Assembly (NCBI GenBank): GCA_937951975.1
Contig: CALGAJ010000178.1
Span: 1 to 17,863 of the forward strand
Direction of reading: 5' to 3'
DNA: 17,863 bases
DNA from: an uncultured Desulfotignum sp.
Lineage (GTDB): Bacteria; Desulfobacterota; Desulfobacteria; Desulfobacterales; Desulfobacteraceae
Shown: piece after piece, positions 4,844 through 12,048 of the stretch
Position numbering within the stretch: the first letter of the stretch is position 1
Layout: every line of letters starts with the position of its first letter
Position numbers and translations under genes: made by a program
The notes under the pieces: model-generated
What the model saw: the letters and a program-made list of their open reading frames with translations, nothing else
What the model was told of the DNA's origin: nothing
Database searches by the model: none

Positions 4844-6784
4844 ATGGCATTGGACCGCAAAATCGCCTATATCAATTTGACCACCGGGGATGTGGAGATC
4901 AAGCCCATTCCCCTGGAAATGAGAAAAAAATTCATCGGCGGCCGGGGGATGGACGCCTATCTTTTATACAACCACGCGCCCAAAGGATGTGATCCCATCG
5001 GTCCTGAAAATCCGCTGATCGTCAGCGGCGGGCTTCTCACGGCCACGTGCGCGTCCGCCACGGCCCGGACCCATGTCATGGCCAAGTCGCCCTTGACCGG
5101 GTTGCTGGGCTCCTGCAACATGGGCGGGTTCTTTGCGCCGGAGATGGCCTGGGCCGGGTTTCATCACCTGGTCATCACGGGCAAGGCGGAAAAGCCGGTG
5201 TATCTGTGGATTCACAATGGAGAAATCGAAATCCGGGATGCTGCTCATCTGTGGGGAAAAAACAGCACCGATACCCAGTGGGCCATCAGAGAGGAACTGG
5301 ACGATGAGGAAGTGAAAAGCATGGTCATCGGCCAGGCCGGGGAAAACCTGGTGACCTATGCCTGCGTCATGACCGGCATCAAAAATGCCGGGGGCCGCAC
5401 GGGTTTAGGCTGTGTCATGGGGTCCAAAAATCTTAAGGCCGTGGCCGTCAGAGGCACCATGGATATCAAGATCGCCCATCCCGTGGATGCGCTGGAGCAC
5501 AACAAGAAATTCATCGACCAGATCACCGGTGCCAAGGTGAACAAGACCCAGGGCACCCTGGGCACCCCGTTCATCTGGGGGGCCACCAACTGCTGGGGCG
5601 GGGTGCGCACCCGGAATTTCCAGTACAACCAGATGGAATACGCCGATGAGATCGAGCCCGAAGCCATTGACGACTATGCCGCCGAAACCATGGGGCCCCA
5701 CCACATGACCGGGTGTTTCGGGTGCCAGGTCCACTGCCGGGCCCAGTACAAGATCCAGTCCGGGCTGTACAAAGGGAAATATGATGAAGGCCCGGAATAT
5801 ACCTCTTTGGGGGCGTTTGGTGCGGAACCGGACTGCAAGAGCATTGAAACCGTGCTCACCGGCAACCATCTCGTGAACCAGTACGGGGTGGACAACCTGG
5901 AGATCGGCAGCATGATCGCCTGGGCCATGGAGCTTTACGAGCTGGGCATTCTCACCAGCAAGGAAACCGAAGGCCTGGACCTGCGGTTCGGCAATGACGA
6001 AGCCCTGCTCCAGATGGTGCACAACATCTGCACCCGCACCGGATGGCTGGGCAATGTTCTGGCCGACGGCGGTATTCCGGCCGCTGAAAAGATCGGGAAA
6101 AACGCTTTTGACTACCTGATTCAGGTCAAGGGCATGAACAACCTGCATTCGGATGAGCGGGCCACCCCGGGTCTGGCGTTGAACATCGCCACGGCCTCCC
6201 GGGGATCTGACCATCTGCGGTCCCGGCCGGCCATCGACCTGTACCATCTGCCGGAACCGGTTCTCAGAAAAATCTACAGTTCCCCGGTGCCCTATGACGG
6301 GCCGTTGTCTTCCGAGCACACCGAATATATCGGCAAACCCTGGCAGGTGTTCTGGCAGGAAAACGTATACATGGCCGTGGACTGCCTGGGGATCTGCAAA
6401 TACCACACCGTGTTTTTAGGTGCCACGCTTCCCAATTTCGAGGACTGGCCCGAGGTGATCTACTACAACACGGGCCTGGAATTCACGCCCAAAGAGATCT
6501 GGGATGCAGCGGAACGGTGCAACAACCTGGAACGGCTGTTCAACCTTCGGGAAGGCCTGACCCGCAATGATCCCAGAAAAGGCGACACCCTGAACCACCG
6601 CTATTTTGACGAACCCTGCCGCAGAGGCGCGCCCGATGTCATCGGAAAACGGATCGACAGGGACAAGTTCAATGTCATGATTGATGAGTTCTACGAACAC
6701 CACGGATGGGACAGGGAAGGGGTACCGACGGCTGAAACCTTGACGCGGCTGGGGCTTGAAAACGAACCCACCCGGTTGCTGTAG
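4844..6784 (+). CDS. Tungsten-containing aldehyde:ferredoxin oxidoreductase, AorB-like catalytic subunit
   Basis: A 646-residue protein predicted to interconvert aldehydes and carboxylic acids at a tungsten bis-pterin centre. Family features are the N-terminal GGRGMDAYLL segment, the cluster motif Cys291-X2-Cys294-X3-Cys298 (GCFGCQVHC) and the distant fourth ligand Cys518 in AVDCLGICKY. Candidate acid/base residues are Glu318 (EGPEYTS) and His457 (ASRGSDHLRSRP), near where archaeal AOR has its catalytic Glu and His. The size agrees with AorB of Aromatoleum. No Tat signal is present, so it is cytoplasmic. AAGGAGGG (4828-4835) supports the start at 4844; an upstream in-frame ATG at 4754 lies inside the zinc-ribbon gene and has no such site. 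The next gene, an AorA-like protein, begins 20 bp downstream. The aldehyde substrate cannot be read from sequence. Confidence 0.92.
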   Translation: MALDRKIAYINLTTGDVEIKPIPLEMRKKFIGGRGMDAYLLYNHAPKGCDPIGPENPLIVSGGLLTATCASATARTHVMAKSPLTGLLGSCNMGGFFAPEMAWAGFHHLVITGKAEKPVYLWIHNGEIEIRDAAHLWGKNSTDTQWAIREELDDEEVKSMVIGQAGENLVTYACVMTGIKNAGGRTGLGCVMGSKNLKAVAVRGTMDIKIAHPVDALEHNKKFIDQITGAKVNKTQGTLGTPFIWGATNCWGGVRTRNFQYNQMEYADEIEPEAIDDYAAETMGPHHMTGCFGCQVHCRAQYKIQSGLYKGKYDEGPEYTSLGAFGAEPDCKSIETVLTGNHLVNQYGVDNLEIGSMIAWAMELYELGILTSKETEGLDLRFGNDEALLQMVHNICTRTGWLGNVLADGGIPAAEKIGKNAFDYLIQVKGMNNLHSDERATPGLALNIATASRGSDHLRSRPAIDLYHLPEPVLRKIYSSPVPYDGPLSSEHTEYIGKPWQVFWQENVYMAVDCLGICKYHTVFLGATLPNFEDWPEVIYYNTGLEFTPKEIWDAAERCNNLERLFNLREGLTRNDPRKGDTLNHRYFDEPCRRGAPDVIGKRIDRDKFNVMIDEFYEHHGWDREGVPTAETLTRLGLENEPTRLL

Positions 6785-6804
6785 ATATGGACAAGGAGAA
6801 AATC

Positions 6805-7293
6805 ATGGATAAATTTCTGACAGTGGATGCGGATAAATGCACGGGCTGCCGCCTGTGTGAACAGGTGTGTTCAGTGATGCACGAAGGGGTGTCCAATCCC
6901 GCCAAAAGCCGGATCCAGGTGATCAAATGGGAGCAGGAGGGCGTGTATATTCCGGTGATCTGCAAACAGTGCGAAGATGCGCCCTGCATGAATGTGTGCC
7001 CGGTAAGAGCGATTTCCCGGGACCCGGATTTCGGGTTTGTAAAAGTGGATCAGGAGGTATGTATCGGGTGCCGGTCCTGTGTGGGGATCTGCCCCTTTGG
7101 CGCCATGGGATATAACGACACGACACACCAGGTGTTCAAGTGTGATTTGTGCGGGGGAGATCCCCAGTGTGTAAGGTTCTGCGAAGTGAATGCCCTGGAG
7201 TATGTGCCTGCGGACCGGGTGACGTCCCGGAAGAAACGCAAAGGTGCGGCCCGGCAGTCGGCGGCGGAACGTCAGGCCGTGGCTTTGGGATAA
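6805..7293 (+). CDS. Four-cluster [4Fe-4S] ferredoxin-like protein, AorA-like (copy 2, with AorB-like gene)
   Basis: A 162-residue polyferredoxin, predicted electron-transfer partner of the tungsten subunit encoded directly upstream. Sixteen cysteines fall in four groups (Cys12/15/18/22, 53/56/61/65, 86/89/92/96, 113/116/122/126), matching four [4Fe-4S] clusters. The C-terminal 25 residues are basic (SRKKRKGAARQ) and lack cysteine. An earlier in-frame ATG exists at 6787, but AAGGAG at 6793-6798 lies 6 bases before the ATG at 6805, which is therefore chosen. It closely resembles the AorA-like protein at 3793-4284 in length and cysteine order, so the two are paralogues. In Aromatoleum, AorA subunits polymerise into a chain that connects AorB to the AorC flavoprotein; a similar role here is inference. 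A perfect-stem terminator follows. Confidence 0.9.
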   Translation: MDKFLTVDADKCTGCRLCEQVCSVMHEGVSNPAKSRIQVIKWEQEGVYIPVICKQCEDAPCMNVCPVRAISRDPDFGFVKVDQEVCIGCRSCVGICPFGAMGYNDTTHQVFKCDLCGGDPQCVRFCEVNALEYVPADRVTSRKKRKGAARQSAAERQAVALG

Positions 7294-7329
7294 CGCCGGA
7301 TAACTCATCCACACAAGTCATTGAGTCTG

Positions 7330-7369
7330 AAAACAGGGTCTGGTTCAACAAAACCGGGTCCTGTTTTTT
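7330..7369 (+). terminator. Rho-independent terminator of the AOR operon
   Basis: A 16-pair uninterrupted stem (7330-7345 with 7352-7367, including three G-U pairs) encloses a 6-base loop CAACAA and runs into TTTTTT (7364-7369). It begins 37 bases after the AorA-like stop codon and separates that operon from the FkbM gene. Confidence 0.9.
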
Positions 7370-7414
7370 GTGCAACCTGAAATGGTTGCTGGTTTTTCCT
7401 GAGAAACTCGGCAT

Positions 7415-7443
7415 TTGATACCCATTGACTTTGGCTTTATATA
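7415..7443 (+). promoter_or_regulatory. Candidate promoter for the FkbM methyltransferase gene
   Basis: TTGATA (7415-7420) and TATATA (7438-7443) are spaced by 17 bases in an AT-rich stretch between the terminator and the gene. TATGAT at 7442-7447 is an alternative -10 box. The transcript would start about 40 bases before the ATG at 7489. The assignment rests on sequence resemblance alone. Confidence 0.45.
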
Positions 7444-7488
7444 TGATATTTATGTGCGGCTCATAAATGCAATGCAAAAGGAAGACCG

Positions 7489-8259
7489 ATGAATTTTTTT
7501 CAAAAGCTGCACATGATTCACAGTGCCTGGCATTACCGCCTTAATACGGAAAAAGAAGATATCTGTTTTCTTCTGAAATTGAGTCTTAAAGGAAAAACAG
7601 TCATTGATATCGGTGCCAACAGGGGCATTTATTCCTACTGGATGTCAAAAAAGGCGGGTCCCCTGGGAAAAGTGGTCGCGTTTGAGCCCCAGCCGGAGCT
7701 TGAAACCCATCTGACGGGGCTTAAATCCGCATTTAAACTGGATAACCTTTCCATCGTGCGAAAAGGATTGTCCAGTGAACCCGGGGTGATGGAACTTTAC
7801 CGGGCTGAACCGGGGTCAGGCGGGGCCACATTGAATAAAAATCTACGGAGAGGCACATGGCAGACCGTGTCTGTGGACGTGACCACCCTGGATGATTATT
7901 CAGATCAGTTCAGGGATGTGGCATTCATAAAATGTGATGTTGAAGGTCATGAACGCGATGTGTTCAAAGGAGGCCGTCGTCTGCTGGAAAGAGACAAACC
8001 CTGCCTGCTCTTTGAATGCCATCATGAAGAAGCGCGAAAACAAGCCCTTTTTTCATATCTGACATCCCTGGGATATGACGGTTTTTTTTCATTCAAAAAA
8101 AAGATGATTCATTGCAGCCGGTTTGATAAATTCCCCTATAGACGTAAAAACGAACATCACCGGAATTATATTTTCGTGCATCCGGAATTTATTAAAACAC
8201 AAGGCCTGGCATCTTTATTCTTCCAGGGCCTGGGTCAGATCCGCGATCAGATCCCTTGA
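7489..8259 (+). CDS. FkbM-family SAM-dependent methyltransferase
   Basis: A 256-residue class I methyltransferase of the FkbM family, which O-methylates sugars or other metabolites. The SAM-binding motif VIDIGANRGIYS (residues 38-49), the acidic motif AFEPQPE (64-70) and the FkbM signature IKCDVEGHERDVFKGG (147-162) with LLFECHHE (173-180) are present. No membrane segment is seen. AAGGAAG precedes the ATG. The last 45 bases overlap tail to tail with the PLP enzyme gene on the other strand, so the final 15 codons are antisense to that gene. The sequence is more A-rich (many AAA, ATT and TTT codons) than its neighbours, and no glycosyltransferase or O-antigen gene lies beside it. Substrate is unknown, and recent acquisition is possible. 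Confidence 0.85.
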   Translation: MNFFQKLHMIHSAWHYRLNTEKEDICFLLKLSLKGKTVIDIGANRGIYSYWMSKKAGPLGKVVAFEPQPELETHLTGLKSAFKLDNLSIVRKGLSSEPGVMELYRAEPGSGGATLNKNLRRGTWQTVSVDVTTLDDYSDQFRDVAFIKCDVEGHERDVFKGGRRLLERDKPCLLFECHHEEARKQALFSYLTSLGYDGFFSFKKKMIHCSRFDKFPYRRKNEHHRNYIFVHPEFIKTQGLASLFFQGLGQIRDQIP

Positions 8260-9393
8260 ATCCTCAATGCCCGTGGAATATCGGACCAGGCCTTCGGGAA
8301 TGCCCATGGCGGCCCGCTCCCGGGCGGTGCATTCCACATGGCTGGTGGTGGCGGGCATGCCCACCAGGGTTTCCACTGCGCCTAAGTTGGCGGCGGCATG
8401 GGCAAATCTGAGCCGGGGAAGAAACCGTTTGACAGCTTCCAAAGTGTTTTCCTTTAATTCAAAACTGAGCATCCCTCCGAACCCCCGCATCTGTTTGCAT
8501 GCGATCTCATAATTGTCGTGGGTTTCAAGCCCCGGGTAATAGACCCGGGTCACGGCCGGATGTTCAAAAAGAAACCGGGCGATCTCCAGGGCGCTCTGAT
8601 TCTGTCGTGCCACGCGAAGATGCAGGGTTTTCATGCCTCTGAGCAAAAGATATGCGGCCATGGGATGCAGGGTGGCGCCGTTGATTTCCCGGAAATGGTA
8701 GATTTTTTCAACCAGGTCTTTGTTCCCGCAGATCACCCCGCCCAGGGCATCGGCATGGCCGCCTAAAAATTTGGTGGCGCTGTGAAGCACCAGATCTGCT
8801 CCCAGGTGCAGCGGATTTTGGTTGATGGGCGTGGCAAAGGTATTGTCCACGATCACAATGGCACCGGCCTTTTTGGCTGCGGCAGTCAGCCGTTCCAGAT
8901 CCAGGATTTTGATGGTGGGGTTGGTGGGGGTTTCCAGGTACACCAGTTTGCAGCCTTTGGCAATTTCGGTTTCAATGGCTGCATGATCCGCGGTATCGCA
9001 CAGCGTGGTATCCACCTGGAACCGGGGCAGAAATTCAAAAAACAGCTTGCTGGTCCCGCCATAGGTGTCTTTAATGGATACCACCCGGTCCCCGGCACTC
9101 AGCAGGCCGAACAATGCACTGCTGATGATGCCCATGCCCGTGGCCGCACTGGTGGCGGCCTCTCCCCCCTCCAGGAGCCGCACTTTTTCCTCGAACGCCT
9201 GGACCGTGGGATTGGTGTTTCTGCCATAGATGTGACCGGGTTTGTCTCCTTTTGCCACCTGGAGCCATTCATCCATATCCCGGTATCCAAAAGACACACT
9301 GTGAACCACGGGGACCTGGGTGGCGCCCTGCATCCATGATTGTTCCTCTCCGCCCCAGACCGCCTGGGTACCGGCATGTATGTTGTCTTTCAT
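8215..9393 (-). CDS. Trans-sulfuration-family PLP enzyme (cystathionine gamma-synthase / gamma-lyase type)
   Basis: A 392-residue member of the Cys/Met metabolism PLP-dependent family, which forms or cleaves bonds at the gamma carbon of homoserine-derived amino acids. The PLP lysine is Lys208 in HSATKFLGGHAD. Asp183 (VDNTFATP) should contact the pyridine nitrogen, and Tyr56/Arg58 in YGRNTNPT the phosphate of the partner subunit. Also present are ETPTNPT (154-160) and the C-terminal GLVRYSTGIED typical of the family. Members with synthase, sulfhydrylase, cystathionine lyase or methionine gamma-lyase activity cannot be told apart here. The start at 9393 is preferred because GGGGAG lies 5-10 bases upstream; a TTG at 9414 would also be in frame. 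It is a single gene with its own candidate promoter (9452-9480). Confidence 0.88.
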   Translation of the reverse strand: MKDNIHAGTQAVWGGEEQSWMQGATQVPVVHSVSFGYRDMDEWLQVAKGDKPGHIYGRNTNPTVQAFEEKVRLLEGGEAATSAATGMGIISSALFGLLSAGDRVVSIKDTYGGTSKLFFEFLPRFQVDTTLCDTADHAAIETEIAKGCKLVYLETPTNPTIKILDLERLTAAAKKAGAIVIVDNTFATPINQNPLHLGADLVLHSATKFLGGHADALGGVICGNKDLVEKIYHFREINGATLHPMAAYLLLRGMKTLHLRVARQNQSALEIARFLFEHPAVTRVYYPGLETHDNYEIACKQMRGFGGMLSFELKENTLEAVKRFLPRLRFAHAAANLGAVETLVGMPATTSHVECTARERAAMGIPEGLVRYSTGIEDSRDLIADLTQALEE

Positions 9394-9437
9394 TTTTTTC
9401 TCCCCAAGATTCAAACCTCAGTTTTTATGATTTGCCC

Positions 9438-9463
9438 AAACAGTTTTTCAAAATATACTGTTT
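9438..9463. repeat. Inverted repeat AAACAGT-N12-ACTGTTT over the PLP-enzyme promoter
   Basis: Perfect 7-base arms (9438-9444 and 9457-9463) flank a 12-base AT-rich spacer. The right arm overlaps the predicted minus-strand -10 box (9452-9457), so this could be an operator controlling the trans-sulfuration enzyme gene. No regulator is encoded nearby. Confidence 0.45.
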
Positions 9464-9480
9464 TCAGGGCGCAAAGTCCA
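9452..9480 (-). promoter_or_regulatory. Candidate promoter for the trans-sulfuration enzyme gene
   Basis: On the minus strand TGGACT (9480-9475) is followed after 17 bases by TATATT (9457-9452), matching the -10 consensus at five of six positions. The predicted start near 9445 gives a leader of about 50 bases before the ATG at 9393. Confidence 0.5.
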
Positions 9481-9538
9481 GCATATCCATATTCGGTCTG
9501 AGGGTCATGGCGGTCAGTCATTGAGAATGAGCCGGGCA

Positions 9539-9567
9539 TTGAATCAGATACACCATAATGCTATAGT
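9539..9567 (+). promoter_or_regulatory. Candidate sigma-70-type promoter for the patatin-like gene
   Basis: TTGAAT (9539-9544) and TATAGT (9562-9567) are separated by exactly 17 bases. Transcription would begin near 9574, about 60 bases before the preferred start codon at 9634. Confidence 0.55.
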
Positions 9568-9633
9568 ACCCGCCGGTATTGAACCGGAACCCGTGAATGG
9601 GTCACATGAGCGGTTAAACAAAGGATGAATGAC

Positions 9634-10707
9634 ATGACCGATGACCTGGTGATTTTTGCCGGCCGCACAGCATACAGACATATCAGGAAAAACGGGTTGT
9701 CGCCCAATGATATCGACCTGGTGCTGGGGGCTTCAGGGGCTGCCAAATGGCTGGTGATTTACGGCCTGGATGCGGCACTGTTCTCGCGCTGGTTTGTACA
9801 CCGCAAAAACCCGCTGCCCGTGCTGGGCACTTCCATCGGGGCCTGGAAATTTGCCGCAGCTGCTCAAAATGATCCGGTGCGGGCATTGTCCGCCCTGAAA
9901 CATGCGTATATCCACCAGTATTATCAGGGACGGGTGACGCCGGCCCAGGTATCCCGGGAATCCGATCGGATCATGGCGGCGTTTCTGGACCCGGCCCGGG
10001 TGGATGAAATTCTGGGCCATCCTTTTTTGCGCATCGCGTTCGGAACGGTCCGGTGCCGGTATCTGCTGGCATCCAGACACAGAATCCCCCAGATCCTGGG
10101 TGTTGCCGCCGGTGCCGTTCTGAACCGGATATCCCGGGATCTGAACCGCCTGTATCTGGAGCGGGTTATGTTTCACCATGACCGGTTTGATACAGGGCGT
10201 GTGGATTTCTCAGATTTTCCTACCCGGTGTGTGCCCCTGGAACCCGGTAATTTTGAATCTGCTTTGACCGCATCCGGTGCCATTCCCTATGTCATGGAAG
10301 GGGTGACAGATATTGCGGGTGCGCCTTCAGGCATATACAGAGACGGCGGGATTCTGGATTATCATCCCGCCTTTGCCTTGACTTCAGGCCATAAAGGATT
10401 GGTTCTGTATCCCCATTTTTATCCCCATCTCATTGCCGGGTGGTTTGACAAAAAACATCCCGGCCGCCGGGTGACCGGTGCGGTGACCGACCGGATGATA
10501 CTGGTGGCCCCGTCTGACAGATTTGTGTCGCGCCTGCCCTTTGGCCGGATTCCAGACAGAAAGGATTTTGTCCGTTTAAAAGGACAGGATGCCAGACGGG
10601 TGGATGCCTGGGAAACCGTGGCCGACCTGAGCCGGGATCTCGGGGAGACTTTTCTGGATATCACCCGGACCGGCCGGATTCAGGATCTGGTCCGGCCTCT
10701 GGCCTGA
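9634..10707 (+). CDS. Patatin-like phospholipase family protein
   Basis: A 357-residue predicted lipid acyl hydrolase. The nucleophile elbow is Gly65-Thr-Ser67-Ile-Gly69 (GTSIGAW) and the catalytic aspartate is Asp237 in the YRDGGILD motif, giving the Ser-Asp dyad of patatins. The glycine-rich segment LGASGAAKW (31-39) occupies the oxyanion-hole position, where most patatins have GGG-type sequences. No signal peptide or clear membrane helix is seen, so a cytoplasmic or membrane-surface role is likely. AAAGG lies 9 bases before the ATG at 9634; the in-frame ATG at 9625 sits almost on top of that site and is less likely. The 3' end overlaps waaA on the other strand by 47 bp. Substrate is unknown; phospholipid or lysophospholipid is expected from the family. 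Confidence 0.83.
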   Translation: MTDDLVIFAGRTAYRHIRKNGLSPNDIDLVLGASGAAKWLVIYGLDAALFSRWFVHRKNPLPVLGTSIGAWKFAAAAQNDPVRALSALKHAYIHQYYQGRVTPAQVSRESDRIMAAFLDPARVDEILGHPFLRIAFGTVRCRYLLASRHRIPQILGVAAGAVLNRISRDLNRLYLERVMFHHDRFDTGRVDFSDFPTRCVPLEPGNFESALTASGAIPYVMEGVTDIAGAPSGIYRDGGILDYHPAFALTSGHKGLVLYPHFYPHLIAGWFDKKHPGRRVTGAVTDRMILVAPSDRFVSRLPFGRIPDRKDFVRLKGQDARRVDAWETVADLSRDLGETFLDITRTGRIQDLVRPLA

Positions 10708-11983
10708 TATATTTATCGTACAATGCAGCCAGAATGGATTGGCACGCCATGTCTGCCCCTCCGGAACGGGCCGCGACATAGGCCTGTGCTTTTTTTTGCC
10801 GCAGGGTTCGGTCTTCCGGATGTTTCAAAAAAGACAACATGGCCTGGGCCGATGATTGCCAGTCTTTTTCCCGTTGCACCAGCCCGGTGTCAAAGATCTG
10901 GTTTCCCACCCAGAAAAAATCATCCCAGAACGGGCCCGTGACAACCGGGGCCCCCTGGAGCAACGGTTCTAAAAAATTCTGACCCCCTAAAGGCTTTAAA
11001 CTGCCGCCCATGAACACGGCATGGGCATATCTGAAAACATGGCGCATCTCACCGAACCGGTCCCAGAGGATAATGCCCGGCCCAGCAGGGGGGGATGTGA
11101 GTTCAGACCGCAGATAAACCGTTGTTCCGGTTTTTTTCAGCCGGCGCTTCCAGAATCCGAGCCGGTGCATATGCCTGGGAAATACCGCCATTACCTGCCC
11201 GGGAAACCGGTATAACAGCATTTGAATCATTTTAAGCACCATTTTTTCCTCCTGGCGGCGGATGGAGGCAAACACAGACACCGGCCAAGGGCAGGGAAAG
11301 ATATCCGTTGACAAAGACGGCGTTATTTCAAAGGACTGAGGGGGCAGGGTTTCAAATTTGATATTGGGCATCATCGACACCCGGACCCGGTCAAACACCT
11401 CACGGAATCTTTGGGCATCCGGATCGGAAACAGCCAGAATCTGATGTAAATCGATGTTCGACCATACGCATTGGGTCATCTTGTACCCCCGGCGGCTTTT
11501 AACGGACATGCGTCCGTTTACCACCAGCACCCGGGTGTGCTGCCGGTTTAGAAAGTGCAGCAGGGCCGGCCAGAGTTCGGTTTCCACCAGGACCATCACT
11601 TGGGGGTTGACCGCCTTAACCGCCCGGACCGCCACCCAAGGCATGTCAAAGGGAAACCATGCCAGGGATATGGATACTTTGGCGGAAACCGGTTTTTTTT
11701 CAAGTTCCGAACACAGAATTTCCATGCCCTGGTCCGTGGTGGTAGTGATCAATATCCGTAAGGGCCGGTCCGGGGAAAAATGCTGAACCAGTCGGACGGC
11801 CAGAAGCGCTTCTCCGGCAGATGCCGCCTGGATCCAGACATCAGCGGGATTCAGATGGGATGGATCGGTCCGCTGGGCAAAGGTGCGGGCCAGCCGGGGG
11901 TGGCGCCGCAAAAAAGGCAGGGCCGCGGCCCAGAGCATGTTGTAAAATCCCATCAAATCGGGTATAAAGGCGATCTTTGTCAT
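10661..11983 (-). CDS. waaA: 3-deoxy-D-manno-octulosonic acid (Kdo) transferase
   Basis: Glycosyltransferase (GT30) that adds Kdo from CMP-Kdo to lipid IVA at the inner face of the cytoplasmic membrane during lipopolysaccharide synthesis. Family marks are the N-terminal hydrophobic anchor region (GFYNMLWAAALPFL), WIQAASAGEALL with the probable catalytic base Glu58, WFPFDMP (109-115), ETELWPALL (134-142), NGRMS (156-160) and the late GGSLKPLGGQNFLEPLLQGAPVV-type donor-binding region. The length of 440 is typical. There is no strong ribosome-binding site at 11983; Met12 (ATG ending at 11950) would give an N-terminus more like other WaaA proteins and is a realistic alternative. It diverges from msbA across 65 bp, a sensible grouping for lipid A core assembly and export. 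Confidence 0.92.
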   Translation of the reverse strand: MTKIAFIPDLMGFYNMLWAAALPFLRRHPRLARTFAQRTDPSHLNPADVWIQAASAGEALLAVRLVQHFSPDRPLRILITTTTDQGMEILCSELEKKPVSAKVSISLAWFPFDMPWVAVRAVKAVNPQVMVLVETELWPALLHFLNRQHTRVLVVNGRMSVKSRRGYKMTQCVWSNIDLHQILAVSDPDAQRFREVFDRVRVSMMPNIKFETLPPQSFEITPSLSTDIFPCPWPVSVFASIRRQEEKMVLKMIQMLLYRFPGQVMAVFPRHMHRLGFWKRRLKKTGTTVYLRSELTSPPAGPGIILWDRFGEMRHVFRYAHAVFMGGSLKPLGGQNFLEPLLQGAPVVTGPFWDDFFWVGNQIFDTGLVQREKDWQSSAQAMLSFLKHPEDRTLRQKKAQAYVAARSGGADMACQSILAALYDKYIRPEAGPDPESGRSG

Positions 11984-12048
11984 GGGAGCTTATGCTCGCA
12001 TGTTTTTTTAAGATTGACAATAGGGCTGGAACCAAAGATATAAGGTTT

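Noticed and set aside
5405..6406. 333-codon minus-strand open frame inside the tungsten oxidoreductase gene
   Set aside because: Antisense shadow of a well-supported gene; His/Gly/Pro-rich translation without motif and no ribosome-binding site of note.
9394..9633. Spacer between the PLP enzyme and patatin genes considered as a SAM or other riboswitch
   Set aside because: I could not build a conserved riboswitch core or a terminator/antiterminator pair. Only two promoter-like elements and one inverted repeat are supportable.
12014..12044. TTGACA and TATAAG as a promoter for msbA
   Set aside because: The spacing is 19 bases, and a start site 6-8 bases beyond the -10 box would fall at or after the msbA ATG at 12049. 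The real promoter is more likely inside or upstream of the waaA 5' end.
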